Assembly (NCBI GenBank): GCA_937880795.1
Contig: CALGRQ010000032.1
Coordinates: forward strand, 1-5,812
Length of the DNA stretch: 5,812 bases
Origin: an uncultured Dyadobacter sp.
GTDB taxonomy: Bacteria; Bacteroidota; Bacteroidia; Cytophagales; Spirosomataceae
Direction: 5' to 3'
In this document: positions 1 through 5,812 of the stretch, one piece after another
Numbering within the stretch: position 1 is the stretch's first letter
How the letters are laid out: each line of letters opens with the position of its first letter
Notes under the pieces: generated by a model
Seen by the model: only the letters and a program-made list of their open reading frames with translations
Databases searched by the model: none
What the model was told of the DNA's origin: nothing
Program-made: the position numbers and the translations under genes

Positions 1-1640
1 GCTGGACCAATGTAACTGGTCATCTCAATTATTATGCTCAGCAAATTAGCATAAAGGAAGGTCCTTTCCAGGCATTGAAGATTGTATGTAGTATCACGGT
101 ACTGTCGGTGTTATTGGGTAATGTTTTCAAATATTTCTCGCAGCGCATTATTGAAAACCTGCGTATTTATACCCTACTGAATATTAGAAAGGCTGTTTTT
201 AACAATGTAATGAATCTTCATGTTGGCTACTTCAGCAATCAGCGAAAAGGCGATATCATTGCTAAAATAGCCTCGGATGTTGGTGTGGTGCAGTTCTCTG
301 TCACCGGTACATTACAGGTGGTATTTAAAGAGCCTTTGCAATTATTGGCCTATGTATTTATGCTGTTTAGCATTTCGTTCAAGCTCACCATTTTTGCTAT
401 TCTGGTTATTCCAATTTCTGGTTTCATCATTTCAAAAATCGTTAAAAGGCTTAAACAACAAGCAGCCGAAGCACAACAACTCTTTGGTTTAATGATTAGT
501 TATCTGGACGAAGCTCTTTCAGGAATTAAGATTATCAAATCGTTCAATGCCACGCAATCCATCAAAGATAAGTTCCATGCGGAGAATGTTCGCTTTTCTG
601 AGTTGGGACGTAAAATGGCAAGACGTCAACAACTTGGCTCTCCGGTTTCCGAATTTTTAGGCGTAGCCATGGTGAGTTCCATCGTGATGTATGGGGGGTG
701 GCTTATATTGAATGGCCAATCGGATCTGACGGGCCCCGATTTCATTGCATACATTGCCATATTTTCACAGGTAATGCGTCCGGCAAAAGCCATAACAGAA
801 TCGTTCAGCAATATTCATGGTGGAATTGCCGCCGGCGAAAGAGTTTTAGAGCTTATAGATGAAAAACCTTTGATCGTTGATGCACCGGATGCAGTAAACG
901 TTTCGAGCTTTAATGATTCTATAAAATTAGAAAACCTATCCTTCTCCTACCCTGGCCGAAGGGTTTTGGACTCGATCAATTTGACGATACCAAAAGGGAA
1001 AACAATCGCTTTGGTAGGACCTTCTGGTGGTGGAAAATCGACTTTAATGGATCTAATTCCCCGATTTATAGAGGCCGAAAGTGGACGGGTTTTATTTGAC
1101 GGAGTAGATGTGAAGCAAATTGCGCAGGAATCTCTATGGGCATTGGTAGGTGTGGTTAACCAGGAATCTTTACTGTTCAATGATTCTATTTTCAATAACA
1201 TTGCATTTGGAATGCCCAATGCCACCTACGCCGAAGTAGAGCAAGCTGCACGCATCGCAAATGCGCACGAGTTTATTTTGCAAACCGAGAATGGTTATGA
1301 CAGCAACATCGGTGATCGTGGGATGAAGCTATCCGGTGGACAAAAGCAACGTATTTGTATTGCACGGGCTGTTCTTAAAAATCCACCGGTGATGTTGTTG
1401 GATGAAGCCACCTCCGCTCTGGATACCGAATCAGAAAAACTGGTGCAAGAGGCGCTCAATAATCTAATGAAAAACCGTACTTCGCTTGTGATTGCGCACC
1501 GTTTGAGCACGATACAAACCGCTGATTTAATCGTTGTGTTGGAAGAAGGTAAAATAAGAGAGCAAGGAACACATCAAGAATTGATGGCAGCCAATGGCTT
1601 ATACCGTCGACTGATTGATATGCAAACATTTAATGAGTAA
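1..1640 (+). CDS. MsbA-like ABC exporter, fused permease and ATPase (5' end cut by window)
   Basis: This is an ATP-driven exporter half-transporter of the type I (MsbA/lipid A flippase-like) family, expected in the inner membrane as a homodimer moving a lipid-linked or amphipathic substrate. The first full codon is at 3 and the frame is open to the left edge, so the true start lies outside; 545 residues are visible against roughly 580-610 for the family, so about the first helix is missing. Visible residues 27-45, 112-146, 218-236 and about 247-258 are hydrophobic helices. The ATPase domain has the A-loop Tyr (about 316), Walker A GPSGGGKST (1017-1043), Q-loop Gln (1161-1163), signature LSGGQ (1329-1343), Walker B VMLLDE (1389-1406), D-loop SALD (1413-1424) and the H-loop His (1497-1499). 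All catalytic residues are present, so it should be active. It heads a run with two putative glycosyltransferases, which favours export of a lipid-linked glycan, but a multidrug role cannot be excluded. A TTG at 75 is internal, not a start. Confidence 0.95.
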   Translation, partial: WTNVTGHLNYYAQQISIKEGPFQALKIVCSITVLSVLLGNVFKYFSQRIIENLRIYTLLNIRKAVFNNVMNLHVGYFSNQRKGDIIAKIASDVGVVQFSVTGTLQVVFKEPLQLLAYVFMLFSISFKLTIFAILVIPISGFIISKIVKRLKQQAAEAQQLFGLMISYLDEALSGIKIIKSFNATQSIKDKFHAENVRFSELGRKMARRQQLGSPVSEFLGVAMVSSIVMYGGWLILNGQSDLTGPDFIAYIAIFSQVMRPAKAITESFSNIHGGIAAGERVLELIDEKPLIVDAPDAVNVSSFNDSIKLENLSFSYPGRRVLDSINLTIPKGKTIALVGPSGGGKSTLMDLIPRFIEAESGRVLFDGVDVKQIAQESLWALVGVVNQESLLFNDSIFNNIAFGMPNATYAEVEQAARIANAHEFILQTENGYDSNIGDRGMKLSGGQKQRICIARAVLKNPPVMLLDEATSALDTESEKLVQEALNNLMKNRTSLVIAHRLSTIQTADLIVVLEEGKIREQGTHQELMAANGLYRRLIDMQTFNE

Positions 1641-1672
1641 GAAATTTTTATAGATTTTAATTCTATTGCTGC

Positions 1673-2620
1673 ATGTTTAAAAAGAAAAATTTGTTTGCTC
1701 GACTTTGGCTAAAACATACGGACCGAATCAAGTATAAACAATATAAATGGGAGCTCGCCAATTACAAACATGTTGAGTTTGCCAATTTTATCGGTAACAC
1801 AGAAAAACTAACAACACCCGATAAAATTAAAGAATATGCCAGAAAGAATGGTAAAATAAGACTTTGTCATAGCGGTAATGCGGGGGATGTAATTTATGCT
1901 TTGCCTACGGTTAAACAAATTAAGCAGTTGACCAATGTTCCTGTCGAATTTTATTTACGTCTTGGGCAACCTTTGAAACTGTCCGGATACAACACTCATC
2001 CGCTGGGTAATGTTATGCTGAATGAGAAAATGGCAGAAATGCTTATGGCATTACTTAAACCACAGCCCTATATCGATGTTTGTGAAATTTTAACTGACCA
2101 AACTATTGATATAGATCTTGATTATTTCAGATCAGGCGGGATTCCCTTGGACAAGGGTAATATAGCGCGCTGGTGCAGCTACTTAACAGGAGTAAATCCA
2201 GTTCTTTGGAAACCTTGGATTGAGGTTATTCCAAATAAGGACTATGCCAATACTATTGTTATGGCACGTAGTGAGCGGTATAGAAACTTTACGGTCAATT
2301 ATAAATTTCTAAATCAATATAAAAACATTGTATTTATAGGTGTAGAATCGGAGTTTAAGGATATAAAAAAGACAATTCCTCACATTCAGTGGATTCAGGT
2401 AAGTAATTTTATGGAAATGGCACAGATTATTGCTGGTTCTAAATTTTTTATTGGGAACCAGTCTTTCCCTTTTTCTATTGCCGAGTCATTGAAAGTGCCT
2501 CGAGTTCTAGAGACCTCCTTTGAAGTTATCAATGTTGTTCCTGAAGGTGAGAACGGTTATGATTTCTTTTTTCAGGAGCATTTGGAATCGATTGTAGAAA
2601 TGTTAAATAATAAAAAGTAG
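1673..2620 (+). CDS. Putative GT-B glycosyltransferase, divergent GT9 (heptosyltransferase)-like
   Basis: A 315-residue protein probably acting at the cytoplasmic face of the membrane to transfer a sugar onto a glycolipid or glycan. The N-terminal 26 residues are rich in Lys, Arg and aromatics, consistent with membrane-surface association. HSGNAGDVIYALPTV at residues 66-80 matches the first-strand loop of GT9 heptosyltransferases; Asp72 sits where their catalytic base lies. FIGNQSFPFSIAESLKVPR at 259-277 matches their C-terminal nucleotide-sugar site, but the usual D-[ST]-G-x-x-H pattern reads Q-S-F-P-F-S, so the acidic residue, Gly and His are replaced. Donor and acceptor are therefore unknown and heptose transfer should not be assumed. 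The ATG at 1673 is the first in frame after the exporter stop, 32 bp upstream, and gives a sensible N-terminus; no Shine-Dalgarno is visible. The next gene begins 8 bp downstream, so an operon is likely. Parts of the gene are strongly A+T-rich (12 G+C in 2281-2340 by hand count). The GT-B assignment is by motif only. Confidence 0.8.
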   Translation: MFKKKNLFARLWLKHTDRIKYKQYKWELANYKHVEFANFIGNTEKLTTPDKIKEYARKNGKIRLCHSGNAGDVIYALPTVKQIKQLTNVPVEFYLRLGQPLKLSGYNTHPLGNVMLNEKMAEMLMALLKPQPYIDVCEILTDQTIDIDLDYFRSGGIPLDKGNIARWCSYLTGVNPVLWKPWIEVIPNKDYANTIVMARSERYRNFTVNYKFLNQYKNIVFIGVESEFKDIKKTIPHIQWIQVSNFMEMAQIIAGSKFFIGNQSFPFSIAESLKVPRVLETSFEVINVVPEGENGYDFFFQEHLESIVEMLNNKK

Positions 2621-2628
2621 CCTTTGTT

Positions 2629-3453
2629 ATGAAAGAAGTAAAGCAAGTAGCAGTAGTTATTCCATTCTATAAATCTGAACTTACTGAACTTGAAGTTATT
2701 TCTTTAAAGCAATGCTTGAATATACTTTCTGGTTATCCGATTATTGCTATCAAACCGACCCTTTTGGATATTTCATATATCCAAAAGGGTTTTGAATTTA
2801 GCCGAATACATTCATACACTGATTCGTACTTTGACGGTATACAAGGATACAATTCACTTATGCTCTCCACAGAGTTCTATGACTCTTTTATGGATTTTGA
2901 GTATATTCTCATTCACCAGCTAGATGCTTTTGTTTTTCGCGATGAACTCTCGCATTGGTGCGACAAAGGGTATGACTATATAGGTGCACCATGGTTAAAA
3001 CGACTCCCAAATCCTGATTTTGTTAAAGAGTGGAAAACTAGGATCAATACGCGCTATCATATTTTTCGCAATACTTTCGAGAATGGTTTACCAAGTGACA
3101 GACAATTCGATAATCAGGTGGGGAATGGAGGCTTCTCTCTGCGGCGAGTTAAAAAATTTCGGGATTTAACTAAGAAGTATAAGGAGAAAATTCAAGAATA
3201 TCAAACGCGGAAGGAGCATCAATTTCACGAAGATGTATTTTGGAGCATAGAGATGAATCGAAAGTGGAAACAACTCAGAGTGCCAAACTACCAAATAGCG
3301 TTACTTTTTTCTTTTGAAAACAGGCTTGATCAATCCATGATGCACACGAAAAACCTTATTCCGTTTGGTTGTCATGCTTGGGATAAGTATCTGGACTTTT
3401 GGAGACCATATATCGAAGCATTTGGGTATAAGATCGGTGAAAGTAAAATTTAG
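2629..3453 (+). CDS. DUF5672 family putative glycosyltransferase
   Basis: A 274-residue soluble protein of the DUF5672 family, found near polysaccharide and LPS genes and thought to be GT-A-like glycosyltransferases; I know of no established reaction. The family pattern is complete: an N-terminal strand VAVVIPFYKSE (7-17), the motif HQLDAFVF (96-103) in the position of a DXD-type metal or nucleotide site, GYDYIGAPW (114-122), GNGGFSLRR (165-173), HEDVFWS (200-206) with an acidic pair that could supply the catalytic base, and PFGCHAW (245-251). The length is normal for the family and nothing is broken. ATG at 2629 lies 8 bp after the preceding stop and starts directly before the first strand, so the start is secure although no Shine-Dalgarno motif is seen. 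It is last in the exporter-glycosyltransferase run and should share its transcript. Odd feature: codons for residues 44-54 form a perfect 14-bp inverted repeat with a T-run behind it (listed separately). The family call is by remembered motif pattern, not a search. Confidence 0.88.
   Translation: MKEVKQVAVVIPFYKSELTELEVISLKQCLNILSGYPIIAIKPTLLDISYIQKGFEFSRIHSYTDSYFDGIQGYNSLMLSTEFYDSFMDFEYILIHQLDAFVFRDELSHWCDKGYDYIGAPWLKRLPNPDFVKEWKTRINTRYHIFRNTFENGLPSDRQFDNQVGNGGFSLRRVKKFRDLTKKYKEKIQEYQTRKEHQFHEDVFWSIEMNRKWKQLRVPNYQIALLFSFENRLDQSMMHTKNLIPFGCHAWDKYLDFWRPYIEAFGYKIGESKI
2758..2793 (+). repeat. Perfect 14-bp inverted repeat with T-run inside the DUF5672 gene
   Basis: The arm ACCCTTTTGGATAT (2758-2771) is matched exactly by ATATCCAAAAGGGT (2777-2790) around the 5-nt loop TTCAT. 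The run TTTT covers 2790-2793. As RNA this is a strong stem, extendable by a G-U pair, with the shape of an intrinsic terminator but a short U-tract. It lies about 130 nt into the coding sequence and encodes PTLLDISYIQKG, which reads as normal family sequence, so it is not an insertion that breaks the gene. Whether it attenuates transcription, stabilises the messenger or has no function cannot be told from sequence. Confidence 0.85.
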
Positions 3454-3480
3454 AGTCAAAGATTCTTTTCTCTTTTTTTT
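3452..3480 (+). terminator. Possible intrinsic terminator at the end of the exporter-glycosyltransferase operon
   Basis: AGAGTC (3452-3457) and GATTCT (3461-3466) can form a 6-bp stem, including one G-U pair, around an AAA loop. It is followed by TTTCTC and then eight T residues (3473-3480). The stem begins within the stop codon of the DUF5672 gene, and the T-tract falls within the last codons of the convergent glycosyltransferase, where it encodes its Lys-rich tail. The stem is short and A+T-rich, so the call is tentative; the position and the long T-tract are the main support. Confidence 0.4.
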
Positions 3481-4355
3481 CTAAGTTTCCATAAATCAAG
3501 ATATATTTTGAGATACCTAAATCTGGGAAAGATGCGTGAGTGCCTAAAATGACTGCCTATTGTCGCTAATTGGGAGTAAGTAAAACCTTGATCTAACAGA
3601 TTATTAGCAAAGACTTTAAATGCGCGTCTTTCATAACGGGATAGCGTCGCCTCATTCAATCCGTCGGTATTAACAGGTAATATCCAACTCCACTTTTTAT
3701 GAACTTTTAATGTTGCCTCGAACCATTCCGAGTCAAAATTTCCTTCTGAAAAATGTCTGAGAACGATTTCATACGTAACTGCAACTTTATACTTTTGGTT
3801 GACGGCAAGCGAAAAATCCAAATCGTACCCATGAAATTTTGTGAGTAAACCCTGATCAAACGGATATTCCAAGACAATGGATTTTTTTGTGCACATCCAG
3901 CATCCGTCAATACAGGCCACATGGGATAGCTTTTCATCCTTCGGATTTCTATAGTCAAAAAATTCGGTTTCGCCAGAATGCTTGAAACCTTGAATCAGCG
4001 AACAATAGAAGCCACCATTCACTTCTAGATCCGCGTTATACCAACTCGAAGGCACCAATGACTTATACCCTCCCCCAGCTACCCCAATTAACCCCACCTT
4101 AGGATTTTGATCGAATAGCTCAGTAACTTTGTTGCCCCACATCGGAGTAATCATCTCTATATCCTCATGCATAAAGCACAATATGCCATATTGGGCTTGG
4201 GCTGCACCACGGTTGTATACCTCACAAATGCCCATTTTTCCCTCTGAATTATCAATTGCGATTATCTCGAACGGTATTCCTATGGTTTGTGCAATATTAA
4301 CTTTAACCTTGCTTAAATCCTGTTCATTTGCTGAACATATAATTACTGAAATCAT
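3456..4355 (-). CDS. GT2-like putative glycosyltransferase (Glyco_tranf_2_5 type)
   Basis: A 299-residue protein with a GT-A fold typical of the Glyco_tranf_2_5 group, probably a cytoplasmic or membrane-surface glycosyltransferase using a nucleotide sugar; donor and acceptor are not readable. Motifs in order are the nucleotide-binding first strand SVIICSAN (3-10), IIAIDNSEG (31-39), FMHEDIEM (61-68) in the DXD position, GLIGVAGGG (88-96), IDGCWMCTK (149-157) at the usual acceptor-site strand, and FHGYDLDFSL (174-183), whose acidic residues may supply the catalytic base. The C-terminus (about 273-299) is strongly basic (RHSR, FPRFR, LRKKREK), suggesting contact with the membrane. No transmembrane helix is evident. 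ATG at 4353-4355 fits the family N-terminus; no Shine-Dalgarno is seen. It converges on the DUF5672 gene with 2 bp between stop codons, and a terminator-like hairpin lies just upstream of its start. Its place beside two other putative glycosyltransferases suggests a shared glycan pathway, though it cannot be in the same transcript. Confidence 0.88.
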   Translation of the reverse strand: MISVIICSANEQDLSKVKVNIAQTIGIPFEIIAIDNSEGKMGICEVYNRGAAQAQYGILCFMHEDIEMITPMWGNKVTELFDQNPKVGLIGVAGGGYKSLVPSSWYNADLEVNGGFYCSLIQGFKHSGETEFFDYRNPKDEKLSHVACIDGCWMCTKKSIVLEYPFDQGLLTKFHGYDLDFSLAVNQKYKVAVTYEIVLRHFSEGNFDSEWFEATLKVHKKWSWILPVNTDGLNEATLSRYERRAFKVFANNLLDQGFTYSQLATIGSHFRHSRIFPRFRYLKIYLDLWKLRKKREKNL

Positions 4356-4368
4356 GCTTTAAATTATG

Positions 4369-4394
4369 AAAAAACAATCTGGTCTACCAGAATG
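4369..4394 (-). terminator. Probable intrinsic terminator downstream of the cupin gene
   Basis: On the minus strand TCTGG-TAGA-CCAGA (4391 down to 4378) forms a 5-bp stem with a 4-nt loop. Beyond a T-T mismatch it gains two more pairs (CA/TG). It runs directly into six T residues (4374 down to 4369). It lies 52 bp past the cupin stop codon and ends 13 bp before the start codon of the next minus-strand gene. It should therefore separate the two transcripts or act as an attenuator for the glycosyltransferase. Confidence 0.6.
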
Positions 4395-4446
4395 GATAGT
4401 GATTTTTTTTCTATGAGGCAGGCAGGTTGACACTAAAATATTAGTC

Positions 4447-4866
4447 TTATTCTTCTGTTTTTGTTTTACAATAACTTGTCAACAGTAAATGAGACTCTGA
4501 TATTGCCCGTATGGATTGCAGTTCATCGGGATGGAAAGCCATTGCCTGTCCCTTCGTTACGTCCCTTTCTAAATCATTGGTTCTAATTACAACTTCTCCC
4601 TGTAATACGAGTACCGTATATAATGCAGTTGCTTTCTGACTCGTCATTTCGGCACCGGCCTTTAAAGCGGTAACAACCATGGTAAGCCTATCCGACTTGA
4701 AGGCTGTTATACTGTTTCGATCGTTCTTTATCCAACTGTTTTCTTGTTTAAGCTGTTCTAGCAAAACAGGTATGTCCATAAAAACGGAGTGAGCATCTAT
4801 GATCCGATCCCCTTCTGGCCTATTGGCGGTTGCGTCATTACGTTTTATATCCATGAGCGTATACAT
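4447..4866 (-). CDS. Small cupin-fold protein lacking the usual metal ligands
   Basis: A 139-residue, probably cytoplasmic protein with one cupin barrel at about residues 31-130. The family pattern is recognisable: LLEQLKQENSW (35-45), RNSITAFKSD (50-59), ALKAGAEM (67-74), VLVLQGEVVI (85-94) with the conserved turn Gly, KGQAMAFHPDELQSI (105-119) and SHLLLT (125-130). Standard cupins carry HxH...E in the first motif and a His in the second. Here the first motif reads SQKATALYT and the expected Pro-His of the second reads Glu-Leu, so a metal-dependent enzyme role is unlikely. Ligand binding or regulation is possible, but I cannot assign one. The first 28 residues are polar and not part of the barrel. 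ATG at 4864-4866 is used; ATG at residue 5 is an alternative. There is no Shine-Dalgarno. It is divergent from the Hsp70-family gene and ends at its own terminator-like hairpin. Confidence 0.8.
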   Translation of the reverse strand: MYTLMDIKRNDATANRPEGDRIIDAHSVFMDIPVLLEQLKQENSWIKNDRNSITAFKSDRLTMVVTALKAGAEMTSQKATALYTVLVLQGEVVIRTNDLERDVTKGQAMAFHPDELQSIRAISESHLLLTSYCKTKTEE

Positions 4867-4974
4867 TAACGTGAAGAGATTGATTTAGATATCACAGTCA
4901 ACCTATATAACTATGCCAACGAAAGACAATCACTAAAGTTTGGTATGCTCTGGATCAAATGGGATTAGTAGAAA

Positions 4975-5002
4975 TACGGAACACGCATTTACGCGTTCCG
5001 TA
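4975..5002. repeat. 8-bp inverted repeat in the divergent intergenic region
   Basis: TACGGAAC (4975-4982) is repeated in inverted form as GTTCCGTA (4995-5002) around a 12-nt loop, ACGCATTTACGC, which itself holds ACGC twice. An alternative fold adds CGC/GCG inside the stem with a 2-nt bulge. No T-run follows on the plus strand, so this is not a simple terminator. It could be an operator for a dimeric regulator of the cupin gene, whose start lies about 110 bp to the left, or part of a structured leader. Function is not shown. Confidence 0.65.
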
Positions 5003-5057
5003 CTTAGCGATAGAAGGGGCTTGTATAGCTTTTGGTGTATAGTTGATATATTAAAAA

Positions 5058-5082
5058 CTCCTTGCTATTGCCATCAAGGGAG
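5058..5082. repeat. Second, imperfect hairpin in the divergent intergenic region
   Basis: CTCCTTG (5058-5064) pairs with CAAGGGAG (5075-5082), giving seven base pairs with a single bulged G around a 10-nt loop. No T-run follows. It lies 55 nt after the first inverted repeat in the same non-coding stretch. Such a stem can occur by chance, so the observation is solid but its significance is weak. Confidence 0.45.
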
Positions 5083-5346
5083 CATTCCGATAACAAAAGC
5101 GTGCATATGGCTGTATTACTAATGAATAGTAGATTTAGTTTTTGTATAGTAGAAACCGATTCGAAGTAATTGGTTGCAACGGTTTATGATTTTTTTTACT
5201 CCTGACTTGTACCTGACAACAAGCTTTTTCTGCACAATTTGGGTATATAGTTTAAATCTTCAAGCAAAAGCTATGGTTGTTCGGAATGTGGTTGCGATTG
5301 CAGAGGAATAATCAGAAATTGCGCCCCCAAATTTTTGAATCATCAC

Positions 5347-5812
5347 ATGACCCATATTTCTTGCGGAATTGATTTCGGTACCTCCAATTCCAGTATAGCC
5401 CTCGCTACCGCACAAAACATAAGTTTGATACCCGTTGAGGGCGAAAGCGTCACCACACCCAGTGCCATGTTTTTCCTACGGAAAGGAAATGTTCCTTACT
5501 ATGGACGTGAGGCAATGAATAAGTTTCTTAGTCGTACTCCCGGACGTTTAATGCGAAGCTTGAAACGCGTGTTGGGCACCCCTATCATGAGACAGGGTAC
5601 CATGGTGAATGGCGAGCATATGAAGTTTGATCAGATCATTGCGTCCTTTTTGCAAAATCTTAAAGATCGTGCGGATCAATCGGCTGGTCAATCCATCGAA
5701 AATGTGGTGATTGGCAGACCGGTTCATTTTGTCGACAATGATTCAGAGGCTAACATACGGGCGCAGGCTGAGCTTAAATCGGTGGCGCAGTTGCTAGGCT
5801 TTAAAAATATTG
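5347..5812 (+). CDS. YegD-like Hsp70-family protein, N-terminal part (cut by right edge)
   Basis: The first 155 codons of an Hsp70/actin-fold ATPase most like YegD, a cytoplasmic Hsp70 relative; family members are usually around 420-450 residues, so about two thirds lies outside. The phosphate-1 loop CGIDFGTSNSSIAL (6-19) is intact, with the Asp and the Gly-Thr-Ser that bind the ATP phosphates. Further family features are TTPSAMFF (36-43), YYGREAM (51-57), the Arg/Lys-rich SLKRVLGTP (71-79), and VVIGRPVHFVDND (120-132) followed by ANIRAQAEL and QLLGFKNI, which parallels the second strand-helix unit of YegD. ATG at 5347 places the ATPase strand at residue 6, as expected; no in-frame ATG lies just upstream, and no nearby Shine-Dalgarno is seen. 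A chaperone-type role is usual for the superfamily, but YegD itself has no well-established client. Hand-counted G+C is 30 of 60 in 5521-5580, higher than in the glycosyltransferase genes. It is divergent from the cupin gene. Confidence 0.92.
   Translation, partial: MTHISCGIDFGTSNSSIALATAQNISLIPVEGESVTTPSAMFFLRKGNVPYYGREAMNKFLSRTPGRLMRSLKRVLGTPIMRQGTMVNGEHMKFDQIIASFLQNLKDRADQSAGQSIENVVIGRPVHFVDNDSEANIRAQAELKSVAQLLGFKNI

Larger units (their letters stand above)
4867..5346. other. 480-bp divergent intergenic region without a credible gene
   Basis: This stretch separates the cupin gene (leftward) from the Hsp70-family gene (rightward), so it should hold both promoters. The only longer reading frame, at 4940-5122 plus, lacks an ATG start and has no recognisable domain. 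No clean Bacteroidota promoter (TTTG with TAnnTTTG) is found; near-misses with one extra base are TAAAGTTTG (4934-4942) and TAGCTTTTG (5025-5033). Two inverted repeats are listed separately. Weaker signals are a direct repeat CCTGAC at 5201-5206 and 5212-5217, spaced 11 bp, and CTTGT/ACAAG at 5206-5210 and 5219-5223, followed by CTTTTTC. No riboswitch or tRNA is recognised. Confidence 0.7.

Noticed and set aside
75..77. TTG as a possible start of the ABC exporter
   Set aside because: The same frame is open from base 3 to this point, and the family needs more membrane sequence upstream, so this is an internal Leu codon.
1651..1658. TAGATTTT resembling the Bacteroidota promoter -7 element TAnnTTTG between the exporter and GT9-like genes
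   Set aside because: The last base differs and no TTTG element lies at the expected upstream distance; in A+T-rich DNA such matches are frequent.
3707..4362. Overlapping reading frames at 3707-3958 minus and 4129-4362 plus
   Set aside because: They lie inside the well-supported glycosyltransferase gene in other frames and have no recognisable protein features.
4822..4960. Sigma-70-like promoter for the cupin gene (TTGTCT and TATAGG, 16-bp spacing on the minus strand)
   Set aside because: Both hexamers match the general consensus at only four of six positions, and this consensus is not the main one in Bacteroidota.
4940..5122. 60-codon plus-strand reading frame in the intergenic region
   Set aside because: It starts at a TTG codon, has no ribosome binding site, shows no known domain, and contains the inverted repeats of the non-coding region.
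5201..5229. CTTGT/ACAAG stem followed by CTTTTTC as a terminator
   Set aside because: The stem is only 5 bp with a long loop, and no gene on the plus strand ends upstream of it.

Overview
The window looks like a chromosomal segment from a member of the Bacteroidota, most plausibly the Sphingobacteriaceae (Sphingobacterium/Pedobacter group). This placement is an inference from gene content and style: an A+T-rich sequence, genes without a clear Shine-Dalgarno motif, and an MsbA-like exporter next to DUF5672-type and Glyco_tranf_2_5-type glycosyltransferases. No rRNA, tRNA, CRISPR array, insertion sequence or phage gene is visible.

Left part, plus strand (1-3453): a closely spaced three-gene run. 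It starts with the 3' nine-tenths of an MsbA-like ABC exporter with fused membrane and ATPase domains. A GT-B/GT9-like putative glycosyltransferase follows after 32 bp, and a DUF5672 putative glycosyltransferase after another 8 bp. A likely job is assembly and export of a cell-surface glycoconjugate (lipopolysaccharide or a related glycolipid), but the substrate cannot be read from the sequence. A U-tract hairpin right at the last stop codon could end this transcript.

Middle, minus strand (3456-4866): a third putative glycosyltransferase (GT2-like, Glyco_tranf_2_5 type) converges on the operon with only 2 bp between stop codons. Upstream of it on the same strand lies a small cupin-fold protein that lacks the usual metal-binding histidines. 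A terminator-like hairpin between them ends 13 bp before the glycosyltransferase start codon, so the two genes are probably not simply co-transcribed.

Right part: a 480-bp divergent intergenic region (4867-5346) with no credible gene but two clear inverted repeats. It is followed by the first 155 codons of a YegD-like Hsp70-family protein that runs off the right edge.

I do not see a previously undescribed multi-gene system. The least ordinary signals are a perfect 14-bp inverted repeat followed by a T-run inside the DUF5672 gene, altered nucleotide-site residues in the GT9-like protein, the ligand-less cupin, and the terminator placed just ahead of the minus-strand glycosyltransferase.
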